Part shown: piece by piece, positions 1 through 8,653 of the stretch | How positions within the stretch are numbered: the stretch's first letter is position 1 | How the letters are laid out: each line of letters begins with the position of its first letter | Assembly (NCBI GenBank): GCA_023386495.1 | Contig: JAEWJS010000162.1 | Coordinates: forward strand, 1 to 57,290 | Length of the DNA stretch: 57,290 nucleotides | Direction: 5' to 3' | DNA from: Bacillota bacterium | GTDB lineage: Bacteria; Bacillota; Bacilli; Paenibacillales; Paenibacillaceae | Position numbers and translations under genes: made by a program | Notes under the pieces: model-generated | What the model saw: only the letters and a program-made list of their open reading frames with translations | The model's database searches: none | Told to the model about the DNA's origin: nothing

Positions 1-119
1 TCTATCCAGGTCCAGAATACAGGCTTCCAGTGAGGCGTACATTAGCGGATGCTCCTATCATCTACAGCGATTGCTGCGATATTATGACACATACCCCTAT
101 TGTACCAATTTTAGCGCCC

Positions 120-142
120 ACGTTCACTGCGTTTTTGAACGT
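120..142. repeat. Inverted repeat in gene-free left edge
   Basis: A 7-bp inverted repeat (ACGTTCA ... TGAACGT) separated by 9 bases lies in the gene-free stretch 1-220, downstream of the first minus-strand gene. There is no T-run, so a terminator is not well supported. Nothing else recognisable is seen in 1-220. Confidence 0.3.
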
Positions 143-220
143 AATGTTTGCACACACAGCACCAAGAATGCGAACAGCTTGGCCTCCGTAACGATTAGAG
201 GCGTAACATAGTAACCTCGC

Positions 221-1204
221 TCATTGCGGACTCTCTCCTACCGTGATGACGACATTGCCTTTCTTATGCCCTTGCTCGACATAACGATGTGCCTCTGCGG
301 TCTGCTCTAGCGCGTATTTCCGATCGATAACCGCACGCAGTTGACCGGCTTCGATCAATTCGCGCAAGAAGTTTAAGTTCGCCGCGGTATCGCTGGCTAC
401 GCCGGATTTCACCTTCTTGCTGCTGAATAGGGAAGTCCACAGCATCTGCATCGCTTCCATGAAGCCCATGACGACTGGAATATAGATGCCGTTCGGCTTG
501 AGCGAGCCTCGGCTGCGAGGATACGATGTCTTGCCTACCGCATCCAAGATCAGGTCATAGGTCTGCCCGTCGGCCGAATAATCTTCCCGCGTGTAATCGA
601 TCACGCGATCTGCGCCTAGCGACTTTACCCAGCCGATATTCGACGTGCTGCATACGGCCGTGACCTCTGCGCCAAAGTACTTGCTAAGCTGCACGGCATA
701 AGAGCCTACGCTGCCGGATGCGCCATAGATGAGCACTTTCTTCCCTTGCTCGACTCGTCCCATTCGCAGGAAATGCAGTGCCGTTGCCGCTCCCACCGGA
801 ACGGCTGCCGCCTCTTCGTAGGTCATGTTCGAAGGCTTGATGGCCACCGCGCTGTCCTCGCGGAGCTTCGTATATTCCGCGTATCCGCCCATTGCGAATC
901 CGCATGCCGCGTAGACCTGATCGCCAGGCTTGAATCTTTTCACGTGACGGCCGACCTCAACGACTTCACCGGCGATCTCAATTCCGAATATCGGATTACG
1001 AGGTCTGCGAATGCCGATTGCCAACAGGGAGATCGGCCAGAACGGCAGCTCCTTGCTTCCGCCTCTCATCCATATGTCCCCCGCCGCAGCCGTCGTGGCA
1101 ACGGTTCGCACCAGAATTTCATGGTCTCGAATCGTCGGAGTCTCGACTTCCTTCAGTTGCAGAACTTCGGGCGGTCCGTATTTATTGCAGACGATTGCTT
1201 TCAT
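221..1204 (-). CDS. Zinc-free MDR-family NAD(P)H oxidoreductase (quinone reductase-like)
   Basis: A 327-residue cytosolic medium-chain dehydrogenase/reductase. The N-terminal GroES-like domain is followed by a Rossmann fold whose nucleotide loop GASGSVG lies at about residues 161-167. The cysteine-rich structural zinc lobe of classical alcohol dehydrogenases is absent, which points to the quinone-oxidoreductase/zeta-crystallin branch; the substrate cannot be told from sequence. The ATG start has an AGGAGGG site about 7 nt upstream. It is one of three such paralogues in the window (also at 5893 and 23670) and is most like the one at 23670, sharing the MxAIVCxxYG opening and the KKGNVV ending. 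It stands just downstream of the LuxR-type regulator on the same strand. Confidence 0.88.
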   Translation of the reverse strand: MKAIVCNKYGPPEVLQLKEVETPTIRDHEILVRTVATTAAAGDIWMRGGSKELPFWPISLLAIGIRRPRNPIFGIEIAGEVVEVGRHVKRFKPGDQVYAACGFAMGGYAEYTKLREDSAVAIKPSNMTYEEAAAVPVGAATALHFLRMGRVEQGKKVLIYGASGSVGSYAVQLSKYFGAEVTAVCSTSNIGWVKSLGADRVIDYTREDYSADGQTYDLILDAVGKTSYPRSRGSLKPNGIYIPVVMGFMEAMQMLWTSLFSSKKVKSGVASDTAANLNFLRELIEAGQLRAVIDRKYALEQTAEAHRYVEQGHKKGNVVITVGESPQ

Positions 1205-1262
1205 GATGTTCCCTCCTAATCATTACGACTAGCATAAATCATGCGGAGGGTAATTCTGACCC

Positions 1263-1272
1263 TACTTAAGTA
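1263..1272. promoter_or_regulatory. Palindrome upstream of MDR gene
   Basis: A perfect 10-bp palindrome (TACTTAAGTA) lies between the end of the LuxR-type gene and the start of the MDR gene. It could be an operator or chance; no clear -35/-10 pair was found next to it. Confidence 0.25.
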
Positions 1273-1275
1273 CGG

Positions 1276-3906
1276 TTATGACTGCAGCAAGCCCAACTCG
1301 CGCGCACGGGCGACCGCTTCCGTCCGCCGCTGGACTTGAAGCTTGCCGAATAGATTCTGGTTGTGACCCTTCACGGTACTGAGCGCTAAGAATAAACGTT
1401 CACTGATCTCTTGATTCGAGAGCCCTTGGGCGATCAGCCTTAGAATCTCCGTCTCGCGCTCGCTCAACGGTTCGATGAGTCGGGCATCGGAATTGGACTT
1501 GCTAACGTCGACGGCGCCCGGCTCGGTACTCCATGCAGCAAGCAGCTTTGCGACGTAAGCCGGAGACACGCCGCGCGCGGCACCTTCCGACACGAGCAGA
1601 CGCATGGGTTCCCCTTCGTCCAAGAAGACGCGGATGAGCTGCTCGCGCTCCGCAACGAGCATGACTTCCTGAAGCAGCATAATCGCTTCATTCATACGGC
1701 CGAGCGCTTGCTGAACGATCGCCAGCAGCATCTTCGCGCGCAGCTGCTCGTCCTGCCAGACGCGCGGCTCCGATCGTTGCAGCAGATGATCCAGCACAAC
1801 ATGAGCAGCGGCAGGTTCCGCTTGCGCGAGCAGCACCCGCGCATGAATGAGCGGATGCGGCTCCGATTGCGTACAGGCCGCTGCTTCTGCTAGCTGCCCT
1901 TGGCCAATCAGCATCATCGCACGAACGGCTGCAAGATCAGGGTTGAGCTGCATGAAGCCGTTGTCCTGCATGTAGCGTTCGATCTGCTCCAGCATATCCG
2001 AGGCTGCAGCGATATCGCCGTTAGCAAGCGATAACCGTGCAAGGAAGAGCTGGCAGGCTGCCACTCGATCCGTTTGCTCCATGAATCGCGCGAGGGCAAG
2101 CGCCTGCTCGCCGCATCGCTTGGCGGCAGCCAAGTCGTTCCATTCGTAATGAATGCGTGCAAGGCCCAAGTAAGCTTCAGCTGCAACCGGCAGCGGCGGG
2201 TCGCCTGCATGCTCCAATGCACGCCGGTATGTCTCGGCGGCCGCCTTGAGGCGATTGCCGCGCTCATCGATCATCCCAAGGCTTATCGTCGACATGACGG
2301 TGATCATGACATGTCCGATAGCTTGGCTCGATGCCAGCGCTCGGGTAAGCGACTGACGAGCGGCGGATTGTTCCCCTTGGAGCAGCTGCGCATAACCGAG
2401 CATCCAGCTTGCTGCCGCACGTGCAGGCAGACTATCCGAGTGCAGGAGATTAAGCGCTCGGCGTGCTTCGGGGATGATCAGATCCACGCGATGCCGACTC
2501 ACCGCAATCATGCCTCGATTCGCGGCAATCCGTCCCATGATGTCGCGGGTCTTGTCATTCAGCTCCAGGCTTAGCAGCGCTGCTTCCGCAGCCTGCAGCT
2601 TCTCTTCAACCGTAGCGATTCGCCCAAGCATGAGCAGCATAGCGGCGTGCATGATCCAGAGAATCGGCCGCTTGTCCATGTCTTGCCGTTCGAGCGATTC
2701 GATCCAACTCAGAATCGGCGTGATCGTTCCGCGGTAGTAGAGCGGCATTCCGTTGCCTTCCAATAGGCGCGCAGCTCGGTCAATGTCGCGGGCAGCTGCT
2801 GCATGCTGGAACGCTTCGAGTTCCAAGCCGTTCTCTTCATACCATGCGCTGGCGCGCAGATGCAGATCCGATATCGCTTCTCCGCCGCTGCCGGTCAGGC
2901 GGTTGCGCAGCATTTCGCCGAATAGATGGTGGTAACGATACCAACGCCGTTCATGGTCTAACGGGACGATGAACAGATTCGCTCGTTCAAGCTGTTCCAG
3001 CATATCTTGGCCCGAGGCCGATTCTGATCGAGATACCGCATCGCATAGCGACCCGCAGAGCCGGTCAAGAACAGAGGTTTCCAATAGGAAGCGCTGGATG
3101 TGCTCGGGCAATTGATTGAGCACATCTTCCATCAGATAATCCAGCACGAATCGATGACTTCCCGTGAACGATTGGATGAACGCATCGGCGTCAGCATGCC
3201 CTTGCAGGGAGATCGCCGTCAACTGCAACCCGGCGACCCAGCCCTCCGTTCGGGATACCAACAGCTTGACGTCCTGCCGGGACAAGTCCAGTCCCATCGT
3301 CTCGTTCAGGAAGGCTGCGGCCTCCGGCGCATTGAAGCGCAGATCGTAAGCGCGCAGATCGACCAGCTGCTGTCTGGCGCGCATACGCGCCACTGGCAAG
3401 AGCGGCGGTTCTTGCCGCGTCGTAATGATAAGCTGCATATGAGGCGGCTGGTATTCCGTCAGTTCACGCACGATATCCAAGGTCGGCCTATGCGTAATCA
3501 CGTGGTAATCATCGAGAACAAGAACGAACGAATCCGCAATGGATGCCATATCGTTCAAGACTTCGGTTAGAACGGCTTGCGCGGAAGGGGGCTGCGGAGC
3601 GTGGAGCGCGCCGAAGACGCTTCGCCCGACTGTACGCTCGATCGTCTGCAGGGCAGCGATGAGGTAGGCGAGGAAGCGTATCGGGTCATTATCGGCATCG
3701 TCGAGCGATATCCAAGCTGCAGCGCAGCCCGTATGGGCTAGCCATTCGCTGACGAGCGTTGTTTTGCCATAGCCTGCCGGAGCCGTAACCAAGGTAAGCT
3801 TCCCTTGCCGTCCCTCGTTCATACGTTCGAACAAGCGCGTGCGCATCACGGCGTGCTGTCGCTGCCGAGGCATATACAATTTAGTCGTTCGGATCGGTGG
3901 AATCAT
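1276..3906 (-). CDS. LuxR-family transcriptional regulator, MalT/LAL type
   Basis: An 876-residue ATP-dependent regulator of the large LuxR/MalT (STAND ATPase) class. The N-terminal NTPase domain has Walker A APAGYGKTT at about residues 42-50 and a Walker B-like stretch LVLDD near 129-133. A long alpha-helical repeat region of TPR type follows, rich in Ala-Leu pairs. The C-terminal LuxR helix-turn-helix covers roughly residues 809-870 (LSERETEILRLIAQGLSNQE, then the recognition helix STVKGHNQNLF). Family members bind an inducer and ATP and then activate transcription; the inducer here is unknown. The start is odd: no ribosome binding site precedes the ATG, but a good promoter ends 6 nt before it, so the mRNA may be leaderless. 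The MDR gene downstream is a possible target. Confidence 0.93.
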   Translation of the reverse strand: MIPPIRTTKLYMPRQRQHAVMRTRLFERMNEGRQGKLTLVTAPAGYGKTTLVSEWLAHTGCAAAWISLDDADNDPIRFLAYLIAALQTIERTVGRSVFGALHAPQPPSAQAVLTEVLNDMASIADSFVLVLDDYHVITHRPTLDIVRELTEYQPPHMQLIITTRQEPPLLPVARMRARQQLVDLRAYDLRFNAPEAAAFLNETMGLDLSRQDVKLLVSRTEGWVAGLQLTAISLQGHADADAFIQSFTGSHRFVLDYLMEDVLNQLPEHIQRFLLETSVLDRLCGSLCDAVSRSESASGQDMLEQLERANLFIVPLDHERRWYRYHHLFGEMLRNRLTGSGGEAISDLHLRASAWYEENGLELEAFQHAAAARDIDRAARLLEGNGMPLYYRGTITPILSWIESLERQDMDKRPILWIMHAAMLLMLGRIATVEEKLQAAEAALLSLELNDKTRDIMGRIAANRGMIAVSRHRVDLIIPEARRALNLLHSDSLPARAAASWMLGYAQLLQGEQSAARQSLTRALASSQAIGHVMITVMSTISLGMIDERGNRLKAAAETYRRALEHAGDPPLPVAAEAYLGLARIHYEWNDLAAAKRCGEQALALARFMEQTDRVAACQLFLARLSLANGDIAAASDMLEQIERYMQDNGFMQLNPDLAAVRAMMLIGQGQLAEAAACTQSEPHPLIHARVLLAQAEPAAAHVVLDHLLQRSEPRVWQDEQLRAKMLLAIVQQALGRMNEAIMLLQEVMLVAEREQLIRVFLDEGEPMRLLVSEGAARGVSPAYVAKLLAAWSTEPGAVDVSKSNSDARLIEPLSERETEILRLIAQGLSNQEISERLFLALSTVKGHNQNLFGKLQVQRRTEAVARARELGLLQS

Positions 3907-3912
3907 ACCATG

Positions 3913-3942
3913 ATTATAGTATCGTCTGGCCTATGCTATCAA
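3913..3942 (-). promoter_or_regulatory. Sigma-A-type promoter of the LuxR gene
   Basis: On the minus strand TTGATA (3942-3937) and a perfect TATAAT (3918-3913) are separated by 18 bp. Only six bases lie between the -10 element and the ATG at 3906, so transcription would begin at or next to the start codon. Confidence 0.65.
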
Positions 3943-3953
3943 TAACTATATGA

Positions 3954-4715
3954 CTACTTCGTATCCAAGACGGAGCCGCCGAAGACGAAGCGGTACTCCA
4001 GATGGTTGCCGACGATAGGATCGATGCGCACGCCGCCCGTTGCCGCGGACGCCGTATGAATCATCCTCCCGTCTCCCAAGGCGATTCCGACATGACTGAT
4101 CCCGGGTATCGATTTGGCAGCTCCCGCGTAGTTCTCCGGCTGGCCGCCCCGGTAACTAATATAGAATAGGAGGTCACCCCGCTTCGCCTCGGTCGTGCTG
4201 TAATAGATCCGATTGGAGTATGCTTGGATATAGCGCGCTTGGCTCCTTGAATCGAGCGGAAGATCCATGCCGAGCCCGGATAGATAGGACCATCTTGTAA
4301 AGTCCGAACAATCGAACGTTGACGGGTCAGAACGGTCCGATCCGTATTCATAGGGCTGCCCCATGAACATCGATGCCATGACAATCGCATTCTCGGCATA
4401 GCCGCCCGATAGCGGCGCGATCGCTGGATTCGGGAATACTTGAGTCAGCTGCTGCGCATTCATCGCGCGCAGCCTGCCCGTGCCGGCGTCCCTCGCATCC
4501 CCTCCTTGCAGGACCGCTTCCACATTCGCGTCGCCGTTCATGAGCAGCTCGTCGCCGTCCGTCACGGCCGGATCGATTAGCTTCGTATCCGATGCTCCCA
4601 GCGCAAGGTATTCCTTCTCCGCAGGCGTCGGCACATCAGCGCCGCAGCCTGTAGTCAGCCCGACTAGAACGCTGCAGCTAACCGCCAACGCGAGCATCGT
4701 TCTGCATGCATGCAT
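3954..4715 (-). CDS. NlpC/P60-family lipoprotein (cell-wall hydrolase)
   Basis: A 253-residue exported protein with an N-terminal signal peptide ending in a lipobox-like LTTGC (Cys24), so probably membrane-anchored outside the cell. The C-terminal NlpC/P60 domain shows the catalytic cysteine in TFDCSDF (Cys136) and the catalytic histidine in ISHVGIALGDG (His208); a later NHLEY segment (about residue 240) may supply the third polar residue. Such enzymes cut peptide stems of peptidoglycan. The middle part (about 30-100) has no recognised domain. A GGGAGGG site stands about 10 nt before the ATG. The lipobox has Thr at -3 where Leu is usual, with Leu at -4. Confidence 0.85.
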   Translation of the reverse strand: MHACRTMLALAVSCSVLVGLTTGCGADVPTPAEKEYLALGASDTKLIDPAVTDGDELLMNGDANVEAVLQGGDARDAGTGRLRAMNAQQLTQVFPNPAIAPLSGGYAENAIVMASMFMGQPYEYGSDRSDPSTFDCSDFTRWSYLSGLGMDLPLDSRSQARYIQAYSNRIYYSTTEAKRGDLLFYISYRGGQPENYAGAAKSIPGISHVGIALGDGRMIHTASAATGGVRIDPIVGNHLEYRFVFGGSVLDTK

Positions 4716-4817
4716 GTCTTCGACTCCCTCCCAACCATTGGTGTACCTGTATTATGGCTTTCGTCAACCGCATTTCATACGCCAAGAAGCCGAGTATCCC
4801 CAAGGAGGAAAGCCCGG

Positions 4818-5309
4818 CTATGCAGTGATTGATCTTCTGCACCATTCGAAGAAGAGGATGGTGAGCGATTGGGAGAGCAAATATACGACGAACGAATCCG
4901 CCAATATCCACTCCTTGTAAGCGAACACACCGAATTGCACGCATATATATTCGAAGCCTGTGCCCAGCAACGCGCATACGAGTACGAATATTGGCAGCGC
5001 ATATCCACGGATCCTGTAATGTTGATACGCATAGATGAATAGATACCCGAAGGCAGGATATAGTCCCCAGGTGAGCAGATCCGTAAGATCGAACTTCGGC
5101 ATTTCATTCGTATCGTAGAGATCAAGCGGTTTCGAGCCAAGCGTATTATCTGCCCCCTTGGCCAGGCTCAAGCTGAAGAGCATCACTAACAAAGAGATCG
5201 ATCTCGGCAGCATACTCGGCAGTCGCCATACGATCGCGTAAATGATAGGCAGGCAGATCATGATGAACCAATCATTCGAACCGAAGTCTGCAGGGAGGTA
5301 TATGATCAT
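4818..5309 (-). CDS. Small integral membrane protein, CBO0543-like
   Basis: About 163 residues with four to five hydrophobic segments and a conserved-looking central stretch (DLLTWGLYPAFGYLF, then TGFEYICVQFGVFAYKEW). The pattern resembles the CBO0543 family of Gram-positive membrane proteins of unknown function; I am only moderately sure. An upstream in-frame ATG exists at 5414, but the ATG at 5309 overlaps the stop of the preceding gene as ATGA and has an AGAGGGG site, so it is preferred. The pair looks translationally coupled. Confidence 0.75.
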   Translation of the reverse strand: MIIYLPADFGSNDWFIMICLPIIYAIVWRLPSMLPRSISLLVMLFSLSLAKGADNTLGSKPLDLYDTNEMPKFDLTDLLTWGLYPAFGYLFIYAYQHYRIRGYALPIFVLVCALLGTGFEYICVQFGVFAYKEWILADSFVVYLLSQSLTILFFEWCRRSITA

Positions 5310-5881
5310 CCGTACAGCCCCTCTTGCCGCATGAGTGACCGGAATCCGCCTATTAAGATCGCAACCAACAGGATCAAGAGAAGAGGCTTCAACAACCAGC
5401 CCCACAATGGCCAATCATTCGGAATCGACCAGACGCCTTCAGCGTCAAGTGCTCGATCCACGGCAAGCAGGGGGATTGTTCCAGCGGCGATTATGGTCAA
5501 CTTCCCTAGTGCCCGGCGCGCGCCGGCCATCGCATCTACCGTCCAGACGACCAAGAGCGGAGAGATCACATACAGTCCTAATACCCGAAACCAGACATGA
5601 CCGATTCGCTCCGACACTTCGATCCACTCCAGATTAAGCGAGAAGATGGTGAAGTAAGCATCCTCGAAGAATACCGACAGCATCCATGCTGCGCACAATG
5701 CCAGCTTGTGCATATGCTTGGTTGCCGCCGCGAAGAAGAGAACGAGCGTTATGGCTGCCGATAACAATCCGATCTGTATCAGGTGTATCACGTCCAATAT
5801 AGGAAGATTACTGCTGCTAGCAGTATAACCATCCCATCGAACGCTCATCCGAACAGTCGATTGACAAGCCACAGCTTCCAC
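5306..5881 (-). CDS. Integral membrane protein of unknown function
   Basis: 191 residues with about five hydrophobic helices (roughly 26-46, 53-72, 95-115, 125-145 and 163-182). I do not recognise a family. The GTG start is preceded by a GGGGAT site. It begins 11 nt after the MDR gene at 5893 ends and its stop overlaps the next gene by 4 nt, so the three genes probably form one operon. The C-terminus is short and polar and no catalytic motif is visible. Confidence 0.75.
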   Translation of the reverse strand: MEAVACQSTVRMSVRWDGYTASSSNLPILDVIHLIQIGLLSAAITLVLFFAAATKHMHKLALCAAWMLSVFFEDAYFTIFSLNLEWIEVSERIGHVWFRVLGLYVISPLLVVWTVDAMAGARRALGKLTIIAAGTIPLLAVDRALDAEGVWSIPNDWPLWGWLLKPLLLILLVAILIGGFRSLMRQEGLYG

Positions 5882-5892
5882 AACAAGATCCC

Positions 5893-6867
5893 CTACTCTA
5901 TCGCGATAATAACCTTGCCGACCGCGCGGCCTTCCCCATAGTAACGCATCGCTTCACGCGTCTCTTCAAGCGGATAGATTCGATCGATGATCGGCTTGAG
6001 CTTACGCTCTAGGAACAGATCGGCCAGCGCATCTTGATCCGCTCGGCTCTGTCTATGGTATAGGACCTTGATCTTCTTGCTGCTCAATCGATTCGTTAGG
6101 GCACTCATGATCATGGCCTGAAAAATCCTGCTCATCTCCCCCCCGATCATGACGTAGGCACCCCCGGGTTGTAAGGCTCGCTTAATAGCGGTTGTCGAGC
6201 GAGTGCCCATGACATCTACTATTAAATCGTAGCGATGCCCGTTCCGTGCATAATCCTCGCGCGTATAATCGACGACGCGATCGGCCCCCAATGATCGCAG
6301 CAGCTCCAGCTTCTCCTTGGTATCGACGACCGTGACTACCGCCCCGGCGCTCTTGGCCATCTGCAGCGCAAGCGTACCTACGCCTCCGCCCGCTCCATTC
6401 AACAAGACTTGTTGTCCCTCTCGAAGAGTGCCGGCCTCTCGAAGCCCCTGCAAGGCAAGCACGCCGGCCTGCGGCAATGCCGCTGCATCCTCGTAGGACA
6501 TACCGGCAGGTTTCAGCGACAACGCATCTTCCCGAGCGCAGACATATTCGGCGAATGCGCCCCAACCGCAGCCAGAGAGATCGCCGAACACCGCATCGCC
6601 GGGTCGATAATGCTTCGCGTCTGCGCCGACTGACTCGATTACGCCGGCAACATCCGCGCCGAGTATGCGGTATTTCGGTTGGCGCATGCCGCCGTCCAGA
6701 CGCGTAACGAACGGCTGTCCCGTAAGTAGATCCCAGTCCCAGGAATTGATGGACGCGGCACGGACTTTGATCCGAACTTCATTCGGCTTCGGAGAAGGCA
6801 CGCTCACGTCTTGCGCAGTGATGACGTCTGCGTTGCCGTACTTGTTATAGATGATTGCTCTCATCAT
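5893..6867 (-). CDS. Zinc-free MDR-family NAD(P)-dependent oxidoreductase
   Basis: A 324-residue medium-chain dehydrogenase/reductase with a GroES-like N-terminal domain and the nucleotide loop GAGGGVG at about residues 158-164. No structural zinc cysteines are seen. It resembles the quinone-reductase-like paralogues at 221 and 23670 but is more distant, for example NSWDWDLLTG in the substrate-domain loop near residue 45. Two adjacent ATG codons follow a GGGGGAG site; the second has the better spacing. Two membrane protein genes follow closely, which suggests a shared, unidentified substrate or stress. Confidence 0.87.
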   Translation of the reverse strand: MMRAIIYNKYGNADVITAQDVSVPSPKPNEVRIKVRAASINSWDWDLLTGQPFVTRLDGGMRQPKYRILGADVAGVIESVGADAKHYRPGDAVFGDLSGCGWGAFAEYVCAREDALSLKPAGMSYEDAAALPQAGVLALQGLREAGTLREGQQVLLNGAGGGVGTLALQMAKSAGAVVTVVDTKEKLELLRSLGADRVVDYTREDYARNGHRYDLIVDVMGTRSTTAIKRALQPGGAYVMIGGEMSRIFQAMIMSALTNRLSSKKIKVLYHRQSRADQDALADLFLERKLKPIIDRIYPLEETREAMRYYGEGRAVGKVIIAIE

Positions 6868-6945
6868 TGGCTCCCCCTAAGGCAGATCGACTCATTCACT
6901 AATTCAACATCTGCCAGCATTTACCTTGTTGCGCCAATAATAAAG

Positions 6946-6964
6946 AGCCGCTATGACAGCGGCT
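6946..6964 (-). terminator. Terminator after anti-sigma gene (possibly bidirectional)
   Basis: A 7-bp stem (AGCCGCT/AGCGGCT) with a 5-base loop lies about 65 bp after the anti-sigma gene. It has T-rich flanks on both strands, so it could act in either direction. Confidence 0.6.
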
Positions 6965-7029
6965 TTTTAAATGCGGGGTTACCGATTCTGAAGTTTTTGG
7001 CTTGCTGACGTAACGGATGAATAAGAAGC

Positions 7030-7731
7030 TTACGCTAGCGATTTCGCCCACAAGATCGCTTCGTCTGCCGTGAGCGGACCCGTAATGGCGTATTGCACGC
7101 CGTCCACGCTCCAGAACAGTTCGACGAGCTCAGCCTGCTCGAATACGAATCCGTCCGCATCGCCTACGCGGGTCGGCGTGAATAGATCCGTAGGGAATGC
7201 AGCCTCAGCACGGCTGGCGACGAACGTAACGGCGTCATCGCCTGCGGCATAAGTGACGATGATGTCTCTTGCCGGCTTGCCTTCCGTCCCTACCGCGACG
7301 ATATCGGTCATCGCATAGCCCTCCGGCGCAGATACCGGCAGCAGCAGATCTTCTCCGAAGGCGGCTTGCGCTTCCTCGATCGAGCCCAGCGTTGTCGTCT
7401 CCAGTGCTGACAGATCCGAGCCAACGGCTCCTTCGTTCGCAGGCGGCACGTCACCGATCTGATTCTCGATCGGGGCAGGAACAGTCCCGTCCTGTTGCAG
7501 CATAGGGGTTACCGCGATGATCGCGACCGCCGCGATCATCGCCGCCGCACCGATATACCAAGACCTTCTCATTCCGCCTCTCGTTCTTCTTGTTCGTTGA
7601 ACCGCACGATCCGCAGCCGCTTGAATTCGAATGGTTTGTTTCATCTGTTCGCTCAGCTCCATTCCTTGAAATATTAGCTCATCCGACTCCTTGCGCAAAT
7701 GTTCGCGCAGGTTACGATCCGTGTCGATCAT
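7030..7731 (-). CDS. Membrane anti-sigma factor with DUF4367-like sensor domain
   Basis: 233 residues: a charged cytosolic N-terminus (1-56), a single membrane helix at about 57-78, then an extracytoplasmic domain of about 150 residues. The C-terminal pattern (LFWSVDGVQYAITG followed by a short helix) resembles DUF4367 domains found in anti-sigma proteins. The gene starts within the 3' end of the sigma-factor gene (20-nt overlap) and has its own AAGGAGGAG site, so the two are coupled. By family analogy it holds the sigma factor at the membrane until a cell-envelope signal arrives. No classical HxxxCxxC zinc motif is present in the N-terminus. Confidence 0.82.
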   Translation of the reverse strand: MIDTDRNLREHLRKESDELIFQGMELSEQMKQTIRIQAAADRAVQRTRRTRGGMRRSWYIGAAAMIAAVAIIAVTPMLQQDGTVPAPIENQIGDVPPANEGAVGSDLSALETTTLGSIEEAQAAFGEDLLLPVSAPEGYAMTDIVAVGTEGKPARDIIVTYAAGDDAVTFVASRAEAAFPTDLFTPTRVGDADGFVFEQAELVELFWSVDGVQYAITGPLTADEAILWAKSLA

Positions 7732-8275
7732 CGGCTCTCTCCTCCTTATACATCTCCCGCGCCATCGCCTCGCGCGCTCGGTGGAGTCTCGTGCGCACAG
7801 TGCCTTCGGGGGAAGAAGTCGCCTGCGCGATTTCCTTGGTGCTCAGATCCAGATAGTAGTATAGATACAACGCTTCCTGATACGGGAGAGGCAGCCGGAG
7901 CATGTACTGCAGCACTTCGCTCTTCTCCAGCCGCTCGATTGCCTCGTCCTCGACGCTGATCGATCTGCCGAGGTCCATGCGACTCGGATCGGTAGGCTGC
8001 TCCGTGAACATGCGCACGCCCATCTTGTCGCGGCATACGTTAACGGTTATCGCGGTCAGCCATGTCTTCACCGAGCTGTCCCCGCGGAACGCGGTCCAAT
8101 TGCGGTAAGCGCGCAGGAATACCTCCTGGCTGATGTCCTCTGCAAGATGCCGATCTCCTGTATAGAAATAAGCGGTGCGCATCACGATCGCGCCGAAGCT
8201 TGTCATGAGCTGCTCAAGCGCTTTCCCGGAGTCTTTCGTATTGATTGCATGCATGGGGTTGCCGGCCGGCTTCAC
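7712..8275 (-). CDS. ECF-type RNA polymerase sigma factor
   Basis: A 187-residue group 4 sigma factor. Region 2 is visible around residues 25-95, including HLAEDISQEVFLRAYRNW, and region 4 near the C-terminus, with LPYQEALYLYYYLDLSTKEI and the recognition helix GTVRTRLHRAREAM. Such factors direct RNA polymerase to stress promoters and are released from a membrane anti-sigma factor, which is the overlapping downstream gene. The GTG start is chosen because a near-perfect GGAGG lies 10 nt upstream; an ATG seven codons later is poorer. An ECF-like promoter upstream suggests autoregulation. Confidence 0.92.
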   Translation of the reverse strand: MKPAGNPMHAINTKDSGKALEQLMTSFGAIVMRTAYFYTGDRHLAEDISQEVFLRAYRNWTAFRGDSSVKTWLTAITVNVCRDKMGVRMFTEQPTDPSRMDLGRSISVEDEAIERLEKSEVLQYMLRLPLPYQEALYLYYYLDLSTKEIAQATSSPEGTVRTRLHRAREAMAREMYKEERADDRHGS

Positions 8276-8286
8276 TGCATCATCAC

Positions 8287-8317
8287 CTCCACCCTTATAG
8301 ACGGTCTATCTGTAAAA
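8287..8317 (-). promoter_or_regulatory. Possible ECF-type promoter of the sigma gene
   Basis: On the minus strand a TGTAGC element is followed about 17 nt later by CGTC, close to the TGAAAC/CGTC pattern recognised by Bacillus ECF sigma factors, shortly before the ribosome binding site. This would fit positive autoregulation. It was judged by eye and the -35 is imperfect. Confidence 0.3.
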
Positions 8318-8345
8318 TCCGCTACATCGTCAGAAAATAAAAAAA

Positions 8346-8379
8346 CAAGCCCCCGATGCAACTTAAAATTGGGAGCTTG
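8346..8379 (-). terminator. Rho-independent terminator of second sigma operon
   Basis: On the minus strand a stem of about 9 bp with one mismatch (CAAGCTCCC/GGGGGCTTG) is followed directly by a run of T. It lies 26 bp after the small gene ending at 8405. Confidence 0.75.
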
Positions 8380-8404
8380 CTGTAACTAGGGTTGAGATCC
8401 ATCG

Positions 8405-8653
8405 CTATCCGACCGTTCCGATTCGACGGGTCAACATATGATCAATTCGGCGCTGCGAACGCGCAACCGTCCGATCGATGCGTGCCGTCATACGGTCCAG
8501 CCAGCCGTCGTCTTGCTTCCCGCCGCTCAGCACGTTCGCGATGAGCTTTGCGGAATCCTGCTGCGTCAGTTGGACGAACGACGCCCACTCCTCCAGCTCC
8601 GGCAGCCACTCATCGACTAACGCTTCATTTCTTACGAATCCATCCTTACTCAT
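8405..8653 (-). CDS. Small hypothetical protein in an ECF sigma operon
   Basis: An 82-residue, largely helical, charged protein without membrane segments. The first half is acidic (DEWLPELEEWASFVQ) and the end basic (RIDRTVARSQRRIDHMLTRR). I recognise no family. It overlaps the 3' end of the sigma gene by 8 nt and has an AAGGGATGG site, so it is co-translated with it. The position suggests a regulator or partner of the sigma factor; no anti-sigma motif is seen. Confidence 0.65.
   Translation of the reverse strand: MSKDGFVRNEALVDEWLPELEEWASFVQLTQQDSAKLIANVLSGGKQDDGWLDRMTARIDRTVARSQRRIDHMLTRRIGTVG

Noticed and set aside
746..1219. 157-residue plus-strand reading frame
   Set aside because: It is antisense to a well-supported MDR gene, has no ribosome site and shows low-complexity Arg/Ser content typical of a shadow frame.
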